This document shows positions 1-7,112 of a stretch of 39,411 nucleotides of DNA, piece after piece (position 1 is the first letter of the stretch; every line of letters begins with the position of its first letter). The notes beneath the pieces were generated by a model. The model worked only from the letters and a program-made list of their open reading frames with translations, ran no database searches and was not told the origin of the DNA. The stretch spans positions 1 to 39,411 of the forward strand of contig CALWCD010000015.1 in the NCBI GenBank assembly GCA_944376265.1. Reading direction: 5' to 3'. The position numbers and the translations under genes are program-made. This DNA comes from an uncultured Clostridia bacterium. Lineage in GTDB: Bacteria > Bacillota > Clostridia > Oscillospirales > Acutalibacteraceae.

Positions 1-87
1 TTACCATGCCGCCTTACCCGCTGCACCTGGTTTTCATCCATCGTGGTGCGAGCATCTGATGCGGCATGAAGTTTTATGTGGAAATGG

Positions 88-1050
88 TTACCTGACTTCC
101 CGAGCGGCGTCCACAATGGCCCGAATCCGCTGGTAGGGAATCTCCGTGGGCAGGGTGCAGTCCGCCCCCAGAATAAAGGGCTGGGAACCGTACTCCGCCG
201 CCAGCCGTTTTGCCTCCTGGGTCAGCTCCTCCAGGGTGCCCTGGGTCATAACCCCGGTGCGGGCGGGCAGGCCGCCCATCAGAGGCTTTCCGGGGAACAG
301 CTTCTTCCCCTGCTCCAGGGAATAGGGAGCCTCGTACACCCCCCAGTTGACAATGTCGCAGAACTCCCAGTAGCTCCGGTACCGCTCCATGTTCAGCCGG
401 TCCTTGCAGATGTGCAGGAATGTGCCGCAGCCGGACTTGCGGATCTCCGACAGAATCAGCTTGTCCAGGGGCTCGATCCACCGGGCAAACTCCTCGTCGG
501 TAAGCCACCGGGTTTCGCCTCCCAGAGCGGCGTAGTAGATGCCGTCCACCCCGGCTTCGGCGTAGCACCAGGCCAAGTGGCACATGCCCTCCGCCATCCG
601 CTTCAGGGCGTCCTCCACAGGCTGGGGATTTTCCCGCAGGTGCTCCACCAGCTTTTCCCGGCCCCCGTCGTACCCGTAGATCTCCTCAATGGGGTGCAGG
701 GCGCAGGCGGTGACGCCGTGAAGAGTTCCCAGAAAATAGGCGTCCTGGGGTGCTCTGTCCAAAATGGCCTTGGTGAAGTCCGTCTGCCGCTGGAGGATGG
801 GCGTCTCCTTGGTGATGGGCCCGATGAGCTTCCAGTCCTCCGGGGTCCGGATGTCCCCCTGGTAGGGGATCAGGTTTTCGTTCATGATCTTGGCAATGTC
901 CGTGTCGGTCTCCCGGAAAAATTCCAGGTGGGCCTCCACTCCCGCCTCCCCGGTGTTGCGCTCCACAGGGAAATGGAGGGAGAAGCCGCTGGGCACCTTG
1001 TCGGGGACCTCTCCCCGCAGCACCGCCTGAACACGCTCTTTTTTCGTCAT
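88..1050 (-). CDS. URO-D/MtaA-superfamily protein (uroporphyrinogen decarboxylase-like)
   Basis: 320 residues, beginning MTKKERVQAVLRGEVPDKVP, the usual N-terminus of the uroporphyrinogen decarboxylase/MtaA/CmuA superfamily (a TIM barrel). The arginine-rich substrate loop of true HemE is not seen. Instead there is a His-x-Cys pair (H213, C215, in LHICKD) and a late Cys (C298, in GADCTLP), the spacing of the zinc ligands that activate the thiol in corrinoid-linked methyltransferases such as MtaA. No corrinoid protein lies nearby, so methyl transfer is an inference and the substrate is unknown. An AAAGGAG ribosome site sits about 9 nt before the ATG. It follows the Gfo/Idh/MocA gene by 42 nt on the same strand and is probably its operon partner. 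Family call is firm, function is not. Confidence 0.88.
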   Translation of the reverse strand: MTKKERVQAVLRGEVPDKVPSGFSLHFPVERNTGEAGVEAHLEFFRETDTDIAKIMNENLIPYQGDIRTPEDWKLIGPITKETPILQRQTDFTKAILDRAPQDAYFLGTLHGVTACALHPIEEIYGYDGGREKLVEHLRENPQPVEDALKRMAEGMCHLAWCYAEAGVDGIYYAALGGETRWLTDEEFARWIEPLDKLILSEIRKSGCGTFLHICKDRLNMERYRSYWEFCDIVNWGVYEAPYSLEQGKKLFPGKPLMGGLPARTGVMTQGTLEELTQEAKRLAAEYGSQPFILGADCTLPTEIPYQRIRAIVDAAREVR

Positions 1051-1092
1051 AGGTCTGCGCTCCTTTCTGGTTGAAACTTTCGGCCGGGCCCC

Positions 1093-2196
1093 TCAGTCCT
1101 GAGGCAGTCCGTCGGGTCCGAAGAACACCGGCTTCCCGGTCTTGCCGGAACGGTAGATGGCCTCCAGAATCCGGGTGACCACAATGGCCTGCTCCGGCTT
1201 CACCACCACGTCGGTGTCGTTTTTGATGGCGTCCAGCCACATCCGGGCCTCGATCTCGGAGGGTTTGGCACCCTTCACGCCGTAGAAGGCCACACCGGTG
1301 GAGTCCAGCGTGACTTCCTCGGTGACCCACTTGTTGTACTTCACCCGGTTGATCCGCAGGCCATCCTTCATGTCCGCACCGGCCTTCACGCCGCACAGAG
1401 TGGTTTTGGCCTCGCCAATGTCCAGGGTGTTCAGGGCCCAGGCGGACTCCAAAGAGATGGTGGCCCCGTTCTCCATGACAATGAAGCCGAAGGCGGAATC
1501 CTCCACGGTGATCTTTTCAGAGTCCCAGTCGCCCCAGGCGTTGCCGGACTCCTTCTGGTCCCCCAGCTTCTTGAACACGCTGCCCACCACCATCTTGGGC
1601 TTGTAGTTGTTCATCATCCACAAGGTCAGGTCCAGAGCATGGGTGCCAATGTCGATGAGGGGGCCGCCGCCCTGCTCGTACTCATCGATGAACACGCCCC
1701 AGGTGGGCACGCCTCTCCGGCGCAGGGCGTGGGCCTTGGCGTAGTAGATCTCACCCAGCTCGTCGTTGTCGCAGGCACGCTTCAAGTACCAGGAGTCGGG
1801 ACGGTACCGGTTCTGGTAGCCGATGGTCAGCTTCTTGCCGGTGCGGGCAGCGGCGTCCAGCATTTTCTGGGCCTCTTCCCCGTTGATGGCCATGGGCTTT
1901 TCGCACATCACGTGCTTGCCCGCCTCCAGGGCGTCCACGGTGATGAAGCTGTGCTCCCGGTTGGGGGTGCACACATGGACGATGTCAATGGTCTCGTCCT
2001 TCAGAAGCTCCTTGTAATCGGTATAGGCCTTGGCGCCCTCAGCGCCGAAATCTTCCAAAGCTTTCTGGGCACGCTCCTCCACAATGTCGCAGAAGGCAAC
2101 CAGTTCCACGTCGGGCTGCTTGCTGAGAGAGGGCATGTGCTTGCTGTTGGCAATGCCGCCGCAGCCGATAATGCCGATGCGAAATTTCTTTTCCAT
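1093..2196 (-). CDS. Gfo/Idh/MocA family NAD(P)-dependent oxidoreductase
   Basis: 367 residues. The N-terminal Rossmann fold carries the dinucleotide motif GIIGCGGIA (residues 8-16). The family signature EKP is at 99-101, and the catalytic-type GTHALD is at 184-189 (His186, preceded by Asp182). Members oxidise or epimerise sugars, inositols or sugar acids in the cytoplasm; the substrate cannot be read from sequence. It is first in a two-gene minus-strand unit with the URO-D-like gene, and is divergent from the collagen-like gene. An AAAGGAG lies 11 nt before the ATG. A 9-bp inverted repeat lies between the likely promoter and the gene. Confidence 0.92.
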   Translation of the reverse strand: MEKKFRIGIIGCGGIANSKHMPSLSKQPDVELVAFCDIVEERAQKALEDFGAEGAKAYTDYKELLKDETIDIVHVCTPNREHSFITVDALEAGKHVMCEKPMAINGEEAQKMLDAAARTGKKLTIGYQNRYRPDSWYLKRACDNDELGEIYYAKAHALRRRGVPTWGVFIDEYEQGGGPLIDIGTHALDLTLWMMNNYKPKMVVGSVFKKLGDQKESGNAWGDWDSEKITVEDSAFGFIVMENGATISLESAWALNTLDIGEAKTTLCGVKAGADMKDGLRINRVKYNKWVTEEVTLDSTGVAFYGVKGAKPSEIEARMWLDAIKNDTDVVVKPEQAIVVTRILEAIYRSGKTGKPVFFGPDGLPQD

Positions 2197-2235
2197 GATG
2201 ATGTACGCTCCTTTGCGGTTCTTAGATTCTCTGCC

Positions 2236-2274
2236 GGAAAAGCGGCGAAACGCTTTTCCACTACGCCAATTTTA
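2236..2274 (-). promoter_or_regulatory. Candidate promoter -10 and inverted repeat upstream of the Gfo/Idh/MocA gene
   Basis: On the minus strand a TAAAAT hexamer (2274-2269) is a plausible -10 box; no good -35 is evident. Just downstream is a perfect 9-bp inverted repeat, GGAAAAGCG (2236-2244) and CGCTTTTCC (2251-2259), separated by 6 nt. It would lie at the start of the 5' leader, so it could be an operator or an RNA hairpin. No T-run follows, so it is not an intrinsic terminator. Confidence 0.35.
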
Positions 2275-2361
2275 CCCTTTTTCCCACAAAATGTACACCC
2301 TTTTTTGTGGCCCTTTTTCCACGATTTTCTCCCGGCCCGGGGAATTCCCGGAAAGACACGC

Positions 2362-2387
2362 ACCATCCTTTCCCCGGCGCATATTCT
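2362..2387 (+). promoter_or_regulatory. Sigma-K-like promoter of the collagen-like gene (candidate)
   Basis: AC at 2362-2363, then 16 nt, then CATATTCT at 2380-2387. This resembles the mother-cell sigma-K consensus (AC, 16-17 nt, CATAnnnTA). The predicted start of transcription is about 45 nt before the ATG at 2441. No convincing sigma-A promoter is seen here. The short, degenerate consensus makes chance matches common; the support comes mainly from the spore-surface type of the gene. Confidence 0.35.
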
Positions 2388-2440
2388 GCCAGTGGGAAGG
2401 CTTTGGTCCTTCTCGATTCTAAATGAAAGGATGTCTGCTT

Positions 2441-3622
2441 ATGAATATCTACCGGCCCAACGACGGCCGCTGCGATCCCTGTCACAGCTGCTGTCCCCCC
2501 TGCTGTCCCGTTCCCGGGCCTCAGGGGCCCCAGGGCTGTCCCGGCCGGCCCGGCGCTACGGGACCCACCGGTCCCACCGGACCCACCGGACCCCAGGGCG
2601 TGCAGGGCCTTCAGGGACCCCAGGGACCCAAAGGCGCCACCGGCGCCACAGGACCTCAAGGTGTGCAGGGTCTTCAAGGTGTTCCCGGAGCCACCGGCGC
2701 TACCGGCGCCACGGGTGCTACCGGGGCCACAGGCTCTGCAGGTACCGCAGGCACTTCCGCAACGGTGGAAGTGGGCACCGTCACCACCGGCAACCCCGGT
2801 ACTGCCGCCGCAGTGAGCAACTCCGGCACCCCTCAGAACGCCATCTTTGATTTTGTCATCCCCCAAGGCCCCACTGGGCCTGCCGGCGCTACCGGTGCGA
2901 CGGGCCCCACCGGACCCAGCGGTGCCACGGGTGCTGCCGGTCCCACCGGCCCCAGCGGCGCTACCGGCGCTACGGGCCCCACCGGACCCAGCGGCGCTAC
3001 CGGCGCTACGGGCCCCACCGGACCCAGCGGTCCTACCGGGGCTACGGGCCCCACCGGCCCCACCGGGCCTACCGGCGCCACAGGAGCTACCGGTCCCACC
3101 GGTCCCACTGGTCCTACCGGGCCTACTGGTCCCACTGGCCCTACTGGCCCTACCGGCACCACCAACTCCGACGTGGTAGCGGCTACCGATGGCGGCTCTT
3201 CCACGGCGGCCACGTTCAGCCGCGCTGCCGCAGTGGAGTCCGATTCCGCCGCGCCTCTCACCTTCGCCGCCACCCCTGTGTCCGTGGGCTCCTCCCTGAG
3301 CCACCAGCCCGGCTCCTCGGAGATCCTCATTGCCCAGCCCGGGGTCTACCACGCCTATTTCCACAGCACTGTGTCCACCCAGCCCGGGGAATCCATTCCG
3401 GCCATTCTCACCATCGACCTGGCCCTGAACGGGGAAACCATTCAAGGCGCTTCCGCCACCCACACCTTCGTCTCCTCCGCGGAGACCTCCACCCTGTCCT
3501 TCACCGTGCCCTTCCAGGTGACGGATACTCCCTCCACCCTGCAGGCCATTCCCTACCAGACAGGGTTCAACTTCATCAACTGCTCTCTCACCGTGGTTCG
3601 GCTGGGAGACGCCACCCTGTAA
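2441..3622 (+). CDS. Collagen-like (BclA/exosporium-type) surface protein
   Basis: 393 residues from the ATG at 2441, chosen because GAAAGG lies 10 nt upstream; the in-frame ATG at 2423 has no ribosome site. Four parts are visible. First, a short Cys-rich head (residues 1-26, with CHSCCPPCC) that could form disulfide cross-links. Second, a collagen block of Gly-X-Y triplets rich in GPT, GAT and GPQ (to about residue 100). Third, a 40-residue non-collagen spacer ending FDFVIPQG, a pattern also met in other clostridial collagen-like proteins. Fourth, a second, strongly [12 protein letters not shown] block to about residue 236, then a roughly 155-residue beta-rich C-terminal domain resembling the trimerising BclA head. 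There is no classical signal peptide, as in BclA-type proteins placed from the mother cell. Thr in GXT triplets is the usual O-glycosylation site, and a glycosyltransferase gene follows. Confidence 0.9.
   Translation: MNIYRPNDGRCDPCHSCCPPCCPVPGPQGPQGCPGRPGATGPTGPTGPTGPQGVQGLQGPQGPKGATGATGPQGVQGLQGVPGATGATGATGATGATGSAGTAGTSATVEVGTVTTGNPGTAAAVSNSGTPQNAIFDFVIPQGPTGPAGATGATGPTGPSGATGAAGPTGPSGATGATGPTGPSGATGATGPTGPSGPTGATGPTGPTGPTGATGATGPTGPTGPTGPTGPTGPTGPTGTTNSDVVAATDGGSSTAATFSRAAAVESDSAAPLTFAATPVSVGSSLSHQPGSSEILIAQPGVYHAYFHSTVSTQPGESIPAILTIDLALNGETIQGASATHTFVSSAETSTLSFTVPFQVTDTPSTLQAIPYQTGFNFINCSLTVVRLGDATL
2540..3160 (+). repeat. Collagen Gly-X-Y coding repeats (two blocks)
   Basis: Tandem 9-bp-like units encoding Gly-Pro-Thr, Gly-Ala-Thr and Gly-Pro-Ser, interrupted by the unique spacer at about 2733-2860. 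Such arrays change length by slippage or recombination, so the copy number may vary among strains and may be collapsed in short-read assemblies. Confidence 0.85.
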
Positions 3623-3639
3623 ACCCATCCACCCTTTCG

Positions 3640-3663
3640 GGCAAGGTGCGCCAGCCTTGCCCG
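3640..3663 (+). promoter_or_regulatory. Intercistronic hairpin between collagen-like and glycosyltransferase genes
   Basis: GGGCAAGG and CCTTGCCC form an 8-bp perfect stem with an 8-nt loop and no following T-run. It sits between the stop at 3622 and the start at 3691. It more likely stabilises or processes the mRNA than ends it. Confidence 0.4.
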
Positions 3664-3690
3664 TACATAGCGCCGAAAGGGGGCCATGCT

Positions 3691-4773
3691 GTGATCACCA
3701 TCAGCCTGTGCATGATTGTCAAAAACGAGGAGGACACCCTGCCCCGGTGTCTGGACTCTGTCCGGGACCTGGTGGAGGAAATCATCGTGGTGGACACCGG
3801 CAGCCAGGACCGCACCCGGGAGGCCGCTCTGGAGCGGGGGGCCAAAGTGGTGGACTTCCCCTGGACAGAGGACTTTTCCCAAGCCCGGAACTTTTCCTTT
3901 GCCCAGGCCACCCAGCAGTTCTGCCTGTGGCTGGACGCCGACGACGTGATCGACCCGGAATACCGGGAGGGCTTTCTGGAGCTGAAAGCCCTCCTCCCGC
4001 CCCAGACCGACGTGGTGATGCTGCCCTATCACATCGCCTTCGGCCAGGGGGGCGAGCCCACCTTTACCTACTACCGGGAACGGCTGGTCCGCCGGCTTTC
4101 CGGGCTTCGGTGGCGGGGAGCGGTCCACGAGGCCATCCCCCCTGTGGGGAACGTGGTCTACTGGGAGAAGGCCGCCGTGTCCCACCGAAAAACCCGTCCC
4201 GGAGACCCGGACCGGAACCTGCGGATCTACCAGCGGCTGCTGTCCCAGGGAAGGCAGCTGGAGCCCCGGGAGCAGTTCTACTACGCCCGGGAACTGGCTG
4301 CCCATGGCCGGGAAGAGGAGGCTTCCGAGCTGTGGGAGGAGTTCCTCTCCTCGGGAAAAGGGTGGGTGGAAAACCAGCTGGAGGCCTGCCGGGACCTTTC
4401 CCAAAGCTATCTGCGTCAAGGCAGGGAGGACCTGGCCTTCGCCGCCCTGACCCGGGCGCTCCAATTCGGCCCGCCCCGGGCGGAGCTCTGCTGCGACCTG
4501 GGAAGCTGGTTCTTCCAGCGGGGGGAATATCCCGCCGCCGCCTTCTGGTACGAAACCGCCCTCACCCGTCCCAGGGAGGACCGTTCCGGAGCCTTTGTCT
4601 CCCCCGACTGCTACGGCTACCTGCCCTGCATCCAGCTGTGCGTGTGCTACTACCGCATGGGGGATCCTGCCCGCGCCCGGGAGTACAATCAGAGGGCCGG
4701 GGCCTTCAAGCCCGACGACCCCGCCTACCTGTACAACGAGCGCTTTTTCCGGGGCGATCTGTCGCACTACTGA
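3691..4773 (+). CDS. SunS-type family 2 glycosyltransferase with TPR-like C-terminus
   Basis: 360 residues from the GTG at 3691, chosen because GAAAGGGGG lies 7 nt upstream and because family members begin right at the ISLCMIVKNEE strand. GT-A fold motifs: MIVKNEE (8-14), DTGSQDRT (about 36-43) and the metal/nucleotide-sugar-binding DADD (82-85). The C-terminal half has helical, TPR-like segments such as AREYNQRAGAFKPDDPAYLY. Relatives transfer sugar to Cys, Ser or Thr of peptides and surface proteins. Its position 68 nt after the collagen-like gene suggests it glycosylates the GXT triplets, as proposed for the glycosyltransferase next to bclA1 in Clostridioides difficile. That substrate is an inference. 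The donor sugar is unknown. Confidence 0.88.
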   Translation: MITISLCMIVKNEEDTLPRCLDSVRDLVEEIIVVDTGSQDRTREAALERGAKVVDFPWTEDFSQARNFSFAQATQQFCLWLDADDVIDPEYREGFLELKALLPPQTDVVMLPYHIAFGQGGEPTFTYYRERLVRRLSGLRWRGAVHEAIPPVGNVVYWEKAAVSHRKTRPGDPDRNLRIYQRLLSQGRQLEPREQFYYARELAAHGREEEASELWEEFLSSGKGWVENQLEACRDLSQSYLRQGREDLAFAALTRALQFGPPRAELCCDLGSWFFQRGEYPAAAFWYETALTRPREDRSGAFVSPDCYGYLPCIQLCVCYYRMGDPARAREYNQRAGAFKPDDPAYLYNERFFRGDLSHY

Positions 4774-4774
4774 C

Positions 4775-4800
4775 CCTGCCGAGGGGGGCAGGCTTCTTTC
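4775..4800 (+). terminator. Intrinsic terminator after the glycosyltransferase
   Basis: CCTGCC (4775-4780) pairs with GGCAGG (4787-4792), followed by the pyrimidine run CTTCTTTC. It lies immediately after the stop codon and closes the collagen-like/glycosyltransferase unit. Confidence 0.65.
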
Positions 4801-4822
4801 CTGCAATTTCCCTTGGCCGGGA

Positions 4823-4851
4823 TTGCATTCTTCCCCCAAATGCGCTAAAAT
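4823..4851 (+). promoter_or_regulatory. Sigma-A-type promoter for the Dabb-MATE pair
   Basis: TTGCAT (4823-4828), 17-nt spacer, TAAAAT (4846-4851). The predicted transcription start is about 40 nt before the ATG at 4901. Confidence 0.65.
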
Positions 4852-4900
4852 GGTGCTGTTAGCGTCATTTTATCAGTTTGGGAAGGAAGGATTGAGCAGC

Positions 4901-5212
4901 ATGATCCAACACATTGTCATGTTCAAGTTCAAAGAGTCCGCCAACGGCAAGACCAAGGCCGAAAACCTGCGGGAAGCCCGGGAACGGATGCTGGCTTTGA
5001 AGGAGCAGATCCCCCAGATCCGGGGGATGGAAGTCCGCTTTGCCGCCGAGGGCTCCGCCCCCGCCAATTACGATTACATTCTGGTGTCCCAGTTTGACAG
5101 CATGGAGGACCTGTCGATCTACCAGAAACATCCCGCCCATGTGGCCTTCGGGAAATTCGTCACGGAGCTGCGGGAGCCTGACGGCCGGGCCTGCATGGAC
5201 TACCAGCTATGA
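4901..5212 (+). CDS. Dabb-family (stress-responsive alpha/beta-barrel) protein
   Basis: 103 residues beginning MIQHIVMFKFKE, the hallmark start of the Dabb ferredoxin-like fold (His4 is the conserved first-strand residue). HPAHVAFGKFV near residues 79-89 is the second conserved block. GGAAGGAAGG lies 10 nt upstream of the ATG. The fold forms dimers and is found in stress proteins and small cyclases or decarboxylases; the substrate here is unknown. Its stop overlaps the start of the MATE gene (ATGA), so the two are translationally coupled. That may mean a linked role in handling a small toxic compound, but this is inference. Confidence 0.87.
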   Translation: MIQHIVMFKFKESANGKTKAENLREARERMLALKEQIPQIRGMEVRFAAEGSAPANYDYILVSQFDSMEDLSIYQKHPAHVAFGKFVTELREPDGRACMDYQL

Positions 5213-6651
5213 AGGGAAACGACCGGATCTCTTCCATTTTAGCCGCGCCCGGCATGCCCCGCCTGTGGGGCACCCTGGGCGCTGTGCTGCTTCTGGCCTG
5301 GCCCGCCATCATCGAGCAGATTATGCTCACCCTGGTCCAGTACGTGGACACCGCCATGGTGGGTTCCCTGGGGTCTGGGGCCACGGCGGCGGTGGGCATC
5401 ACCTCCAGCACCACCTGGCTGTTCAACGGCTTCTTCAACGCGGCGGCCATCGGCTTTTCCGTGCAGGTGGCCCAGCATCTGGGCGCCGGCCGCCAGGAGG
5501 ACGCCCGGCGGGTCACCTGGCAGGCGCTGCGGTTCGTGTGCGCCTTCGGAATCCTCATGGGCTCCATTGCTTTTGTGCTGTCCTTCTTCCTCCCCACCCT
5601 GCTGGGCGCGGACCCTGCCATCCGGGAGGACGCCTCTCTCTATTTCCGCATCATCGCCTGCGCCATGCCCTTCACCCTGGGCTCCAACATGTTCAGCGCC
5701 ATCATCCGCTGTTCCGGCGACACCCGCACCCCCATGATCCTCAACGTGATGATTAACGTGTTCAACGTGATTCTGAACACCCTGTTCATCTACTCTCCCC
5801 GGACGGTGGTCCTGCTGGGAAAGGAATTCTTTGTGTGGGGCGCCGGCTGGGGCGTGGGCGGCGCGGCCTTTGCTTCGGGACTTTCCACGGCCCTGGTGGC
5901 CTGCATGTTCCTGCTGGTAATTTTCCGGAAAAAGTCCCCCATTCAGATCAGCCTGAGAAAGCGCTACGGCTTTGAGCGCATCTGCCTGGTCACCGCCTGG
6001 AAGCTGGGCCTGCCCGCGGCGCTGGAGCGCTCCACCCTGAGCATTGCCCAGATCGTCATCACCGCCCTGATCACCGGCATCGGCACCGTGGCCGTGGCCA
6101 CCAACCACCTGGCGGTGACGGCGGAATCCATCAGCTACCTGCCCGCTTCCGGTGTGGCGGTGGCCGGCACCACCCTGGTGGGCCAGGCCATTGGCGCGGG
6201 CCGCAAGGACCTGGCCCAGCGCTTTGCCAGAACTGTCAGCTGGATGGGCATCGTCATCATGACCTTTGGCGGCGGCGTGCTGTTCTTCTTTGCCCCCCAG
6301 CTCATTCAGATCTTCTCCTCCGACCCGGAGGTGATCGATCTGGGCAGCCAAGTGCTGCGGATTGTGGCCTTCGCAGAGCCCCTCTTCGGCGCGGCTATTG
6401 TGACTTCGGGCGCCTTGCGTGGCGCCGGGGATTCCAAGGGCCCCTTCTTTATCAACCTGGCCACCATGTGGGGGGTGCGCATCACCTTGTCCCTGCTGCT
6501 GGTGGGCAGGCTGGGTCTCATCGGCGTGTGGCTTGCCATGGCAGCCGAGCTCTGCGCCCGCGGCCTCATCTTCATGATCCGCCTTTACCGGGGCAAATGG
6601 AAGCACATCAACCTGTTCCAGGATCAGCCCAAAAAGGCAAAAAAGTCGTAA
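5209..6651 (+). CDS. MATE family multidrug/solute exporter
   Basis: 480 residues with about twelve hydrophobic segments in two homologous halves. The N-terminal half has LAWPAIIEQIMLTLVQYVDT and MVGSLG, typical of the first MATE helices, and CSGDTRTPMILN is a conserved inter-helix loop. The second half repeats it with LRGAGDSKGPFFINL. MATE proteins export drugs or metabolites across the cytoplasmic membrane using Na+ or H+ gradients; substrate and ion are not readable. The start overlaps the Dabb stop by 4 nt. The C-terminus is short, basic and lysine-rich, as usual. Confidence 0.93.
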   Translation: MKGNDRISSILAAPGMPRLWGTLGAVLLLAWPAIIEQIMLTLVQYVDTAMVGSLGSGATAAVGITSSTTWLFNGFFNAAAIGFSVQVAQHLGAGRQEDARRVTWQALRFVCAFGILMGSIAFVLSFFLPTLLGADPAIREDASLYFRIIACAMPFTLGSNMFSAIIRCSGDTRTPMILNVMINVFNVILNTLFIYSPRTVVLLGKEFFVWGAGWGVGGAAFASGLSTALVACMFLLVIFRKKSPIQISLRKRYGFERICLVTAWKLGLPAALERSTLSIAQIVITALITGIGTVAVATNHLAVTAESISYLPASGVAVAGTTLVGQAIGAGRKDLAQRFARTVSWMGIVIMTFGGGVLFFFAPQLIQIFSSDPEVIDLGSQVLRIVAFAEPLFGAAIVTSGALRGAGDSKGPFFINLATMWGVRITLSLLLVGRLGLIGVWLAMAAELCARGLIFMIRLYRGKWKHINLFQDQPKKAKKS

Positions 6652-6657
6652 AAATGC

Positions 6658-6686
6658 TTTACAACCGGTCTGCCTTGTGCTAGAAT
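6658..6686 (+). promoter_or_regulatory. tRNA-Ala promoter
   Basis: TTTACA (6658-6663), 17-nt spacer, TAGAAT (6681-6686) with an extended -10 TG. Between it and the tRNA, ATGCTGT and ACAGCAT can form a 7-bp leader hairpin that the 5' maturation step would remove. Confidence 0.7.
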
Positions 6687-6719
6687 AGATATGCTGTTTC
6701 GCAGAGAGACAGCATAGAA

Positions 6720-6795
6720 GGGCCCATAGCTCAGCTGGGAGAGCGTTCGGTTCGCATCCGAGAGGTCGAGGGTTCGAATCCCTTTGGGTCCACCA
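6720..6795 (+). tRNA. tRNA-Ala (anticodon CGC)
   Basis: 76 nt folding as a full cloverleaf: acceptor GGGCCCA/TGGGTCC, D stem GCTC/GAGC, anticodon stem TTCGG/CCGAG around loop TTCGCAT, T stem GAGGG/CCCTT around TTCGAAT. The anticodon CGC reads GCG. The acceptor contains the G3:U70 wobble pair that identifies alanine tRNAs, which confirms the call independently. The CCA end is encoded. GCG is a useful codon in this GC-rich genome. Confidence 0.96.
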
Positions 6796-6822
6796 GCGGC
6801 AAGCTGCCGCTCCCAAGTCGCG
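6794..6822 (+). repeat. 29-bp palindrome-containing repeat, copy 1
   Basis: Starts at the last bases of the tRNA CCA. It contains the perfect inverted repeat GCGGCA-AGC-TGCCGC followed by the core CCCAAGTCGCG. An identical 29-bp copy lies exactly 100 bp downstream. Each copy leads straight into a hairpin with a T-run. Confidence 0.85.
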
Positions 6823-6856
6823 ATCATCACTTTGTGGTGGTCGCGATTTTTATTTC
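6816..6856 (+). terminator. Intrinsic terminator after tRNA-Ala
   Basis: CGCGATCATCAC and GTGGTGGTCGCG form a 12-bp stem (two G-U pairs) around TTT, followed by ATTTTTATTT. This is a strong terminator for the tRNA transcript. It begins inside the 29-bp repeat. Confidence 0.75.
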
Positions 6857-6893
6857 CCGCGTTTTTGGTGTGGGTTCATTTTTATCGAGTGCA

Positions 6894-6922
6894 CAGCGGC
6901 AAGCTGCCGCTCCCAAGTCGCG
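6894..6922 (+). repeat. 29-bp palindrome-containing repeat, copy 2
   Basis: Identical to the copy at 6794-6822, but with no tRNA in front of it. It again flows into an imperfect hairpin (CGCAC...GTGCG) and a T-rich run ending near 6955, so the whole repeat-plus-terminator module is duplicated. Confidence 0.85.
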
Positions 6923-7077
6923 CACCGCACTTTTGTGGAGTGCGTTTCTTTTTGCCCGCGGTTTTGCCTGGGCTCTTTTTGTTCTGTACCGCAATATTTC
7001 CAAGCCTAGTGGAGGCAATTTCGGTTTTTCTGGCGCCAGAGCCCACGGATTATCCGTCAAAAATGGCACGCGACAAA

Positions 7078-7106
7078 TTGACTTTGTAATTTCTCCGCCT
7101 TATAAT
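7078..7106 (+). promoter_or_regulatory. Near-consensus promoter of an unassigned small transcript
   Basis: TTGACT (7078-7083), 17-nt spacer, TATAAT (7101-7106), with an AT-rich start region. It is one of the strongest promoter matches in the window, yet no recognised gene follows. Transcription should start near 7113. Confidence 0.75.
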
Positions 7107-7112
7107 ATTAAA

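Noticed and set aside
1-41. Possible minus-strand gene start (ATG at 41) running off the left edge
   Set aside because: Only 13 codons are visible and there is no ribosome site, so nothing supports it. The region 1-87 is left as unassigned.
2540-3160. Regular short repeats resembling a CRISPR array or minisatellite
   Set aside because: The repeat period is a multiple of three, the frame stays open, and it encodes Gly-X-Y triplets. There are no unique spacers and no cas genes.
5239-6816. A 525-codon minus-strand frame over the MATE gene
   Set aside because: It lies antisense to a clear MATE transporter and runs through the tRNA. The residue composition (His, Gly, Gln rich) is typical of shadow frames.
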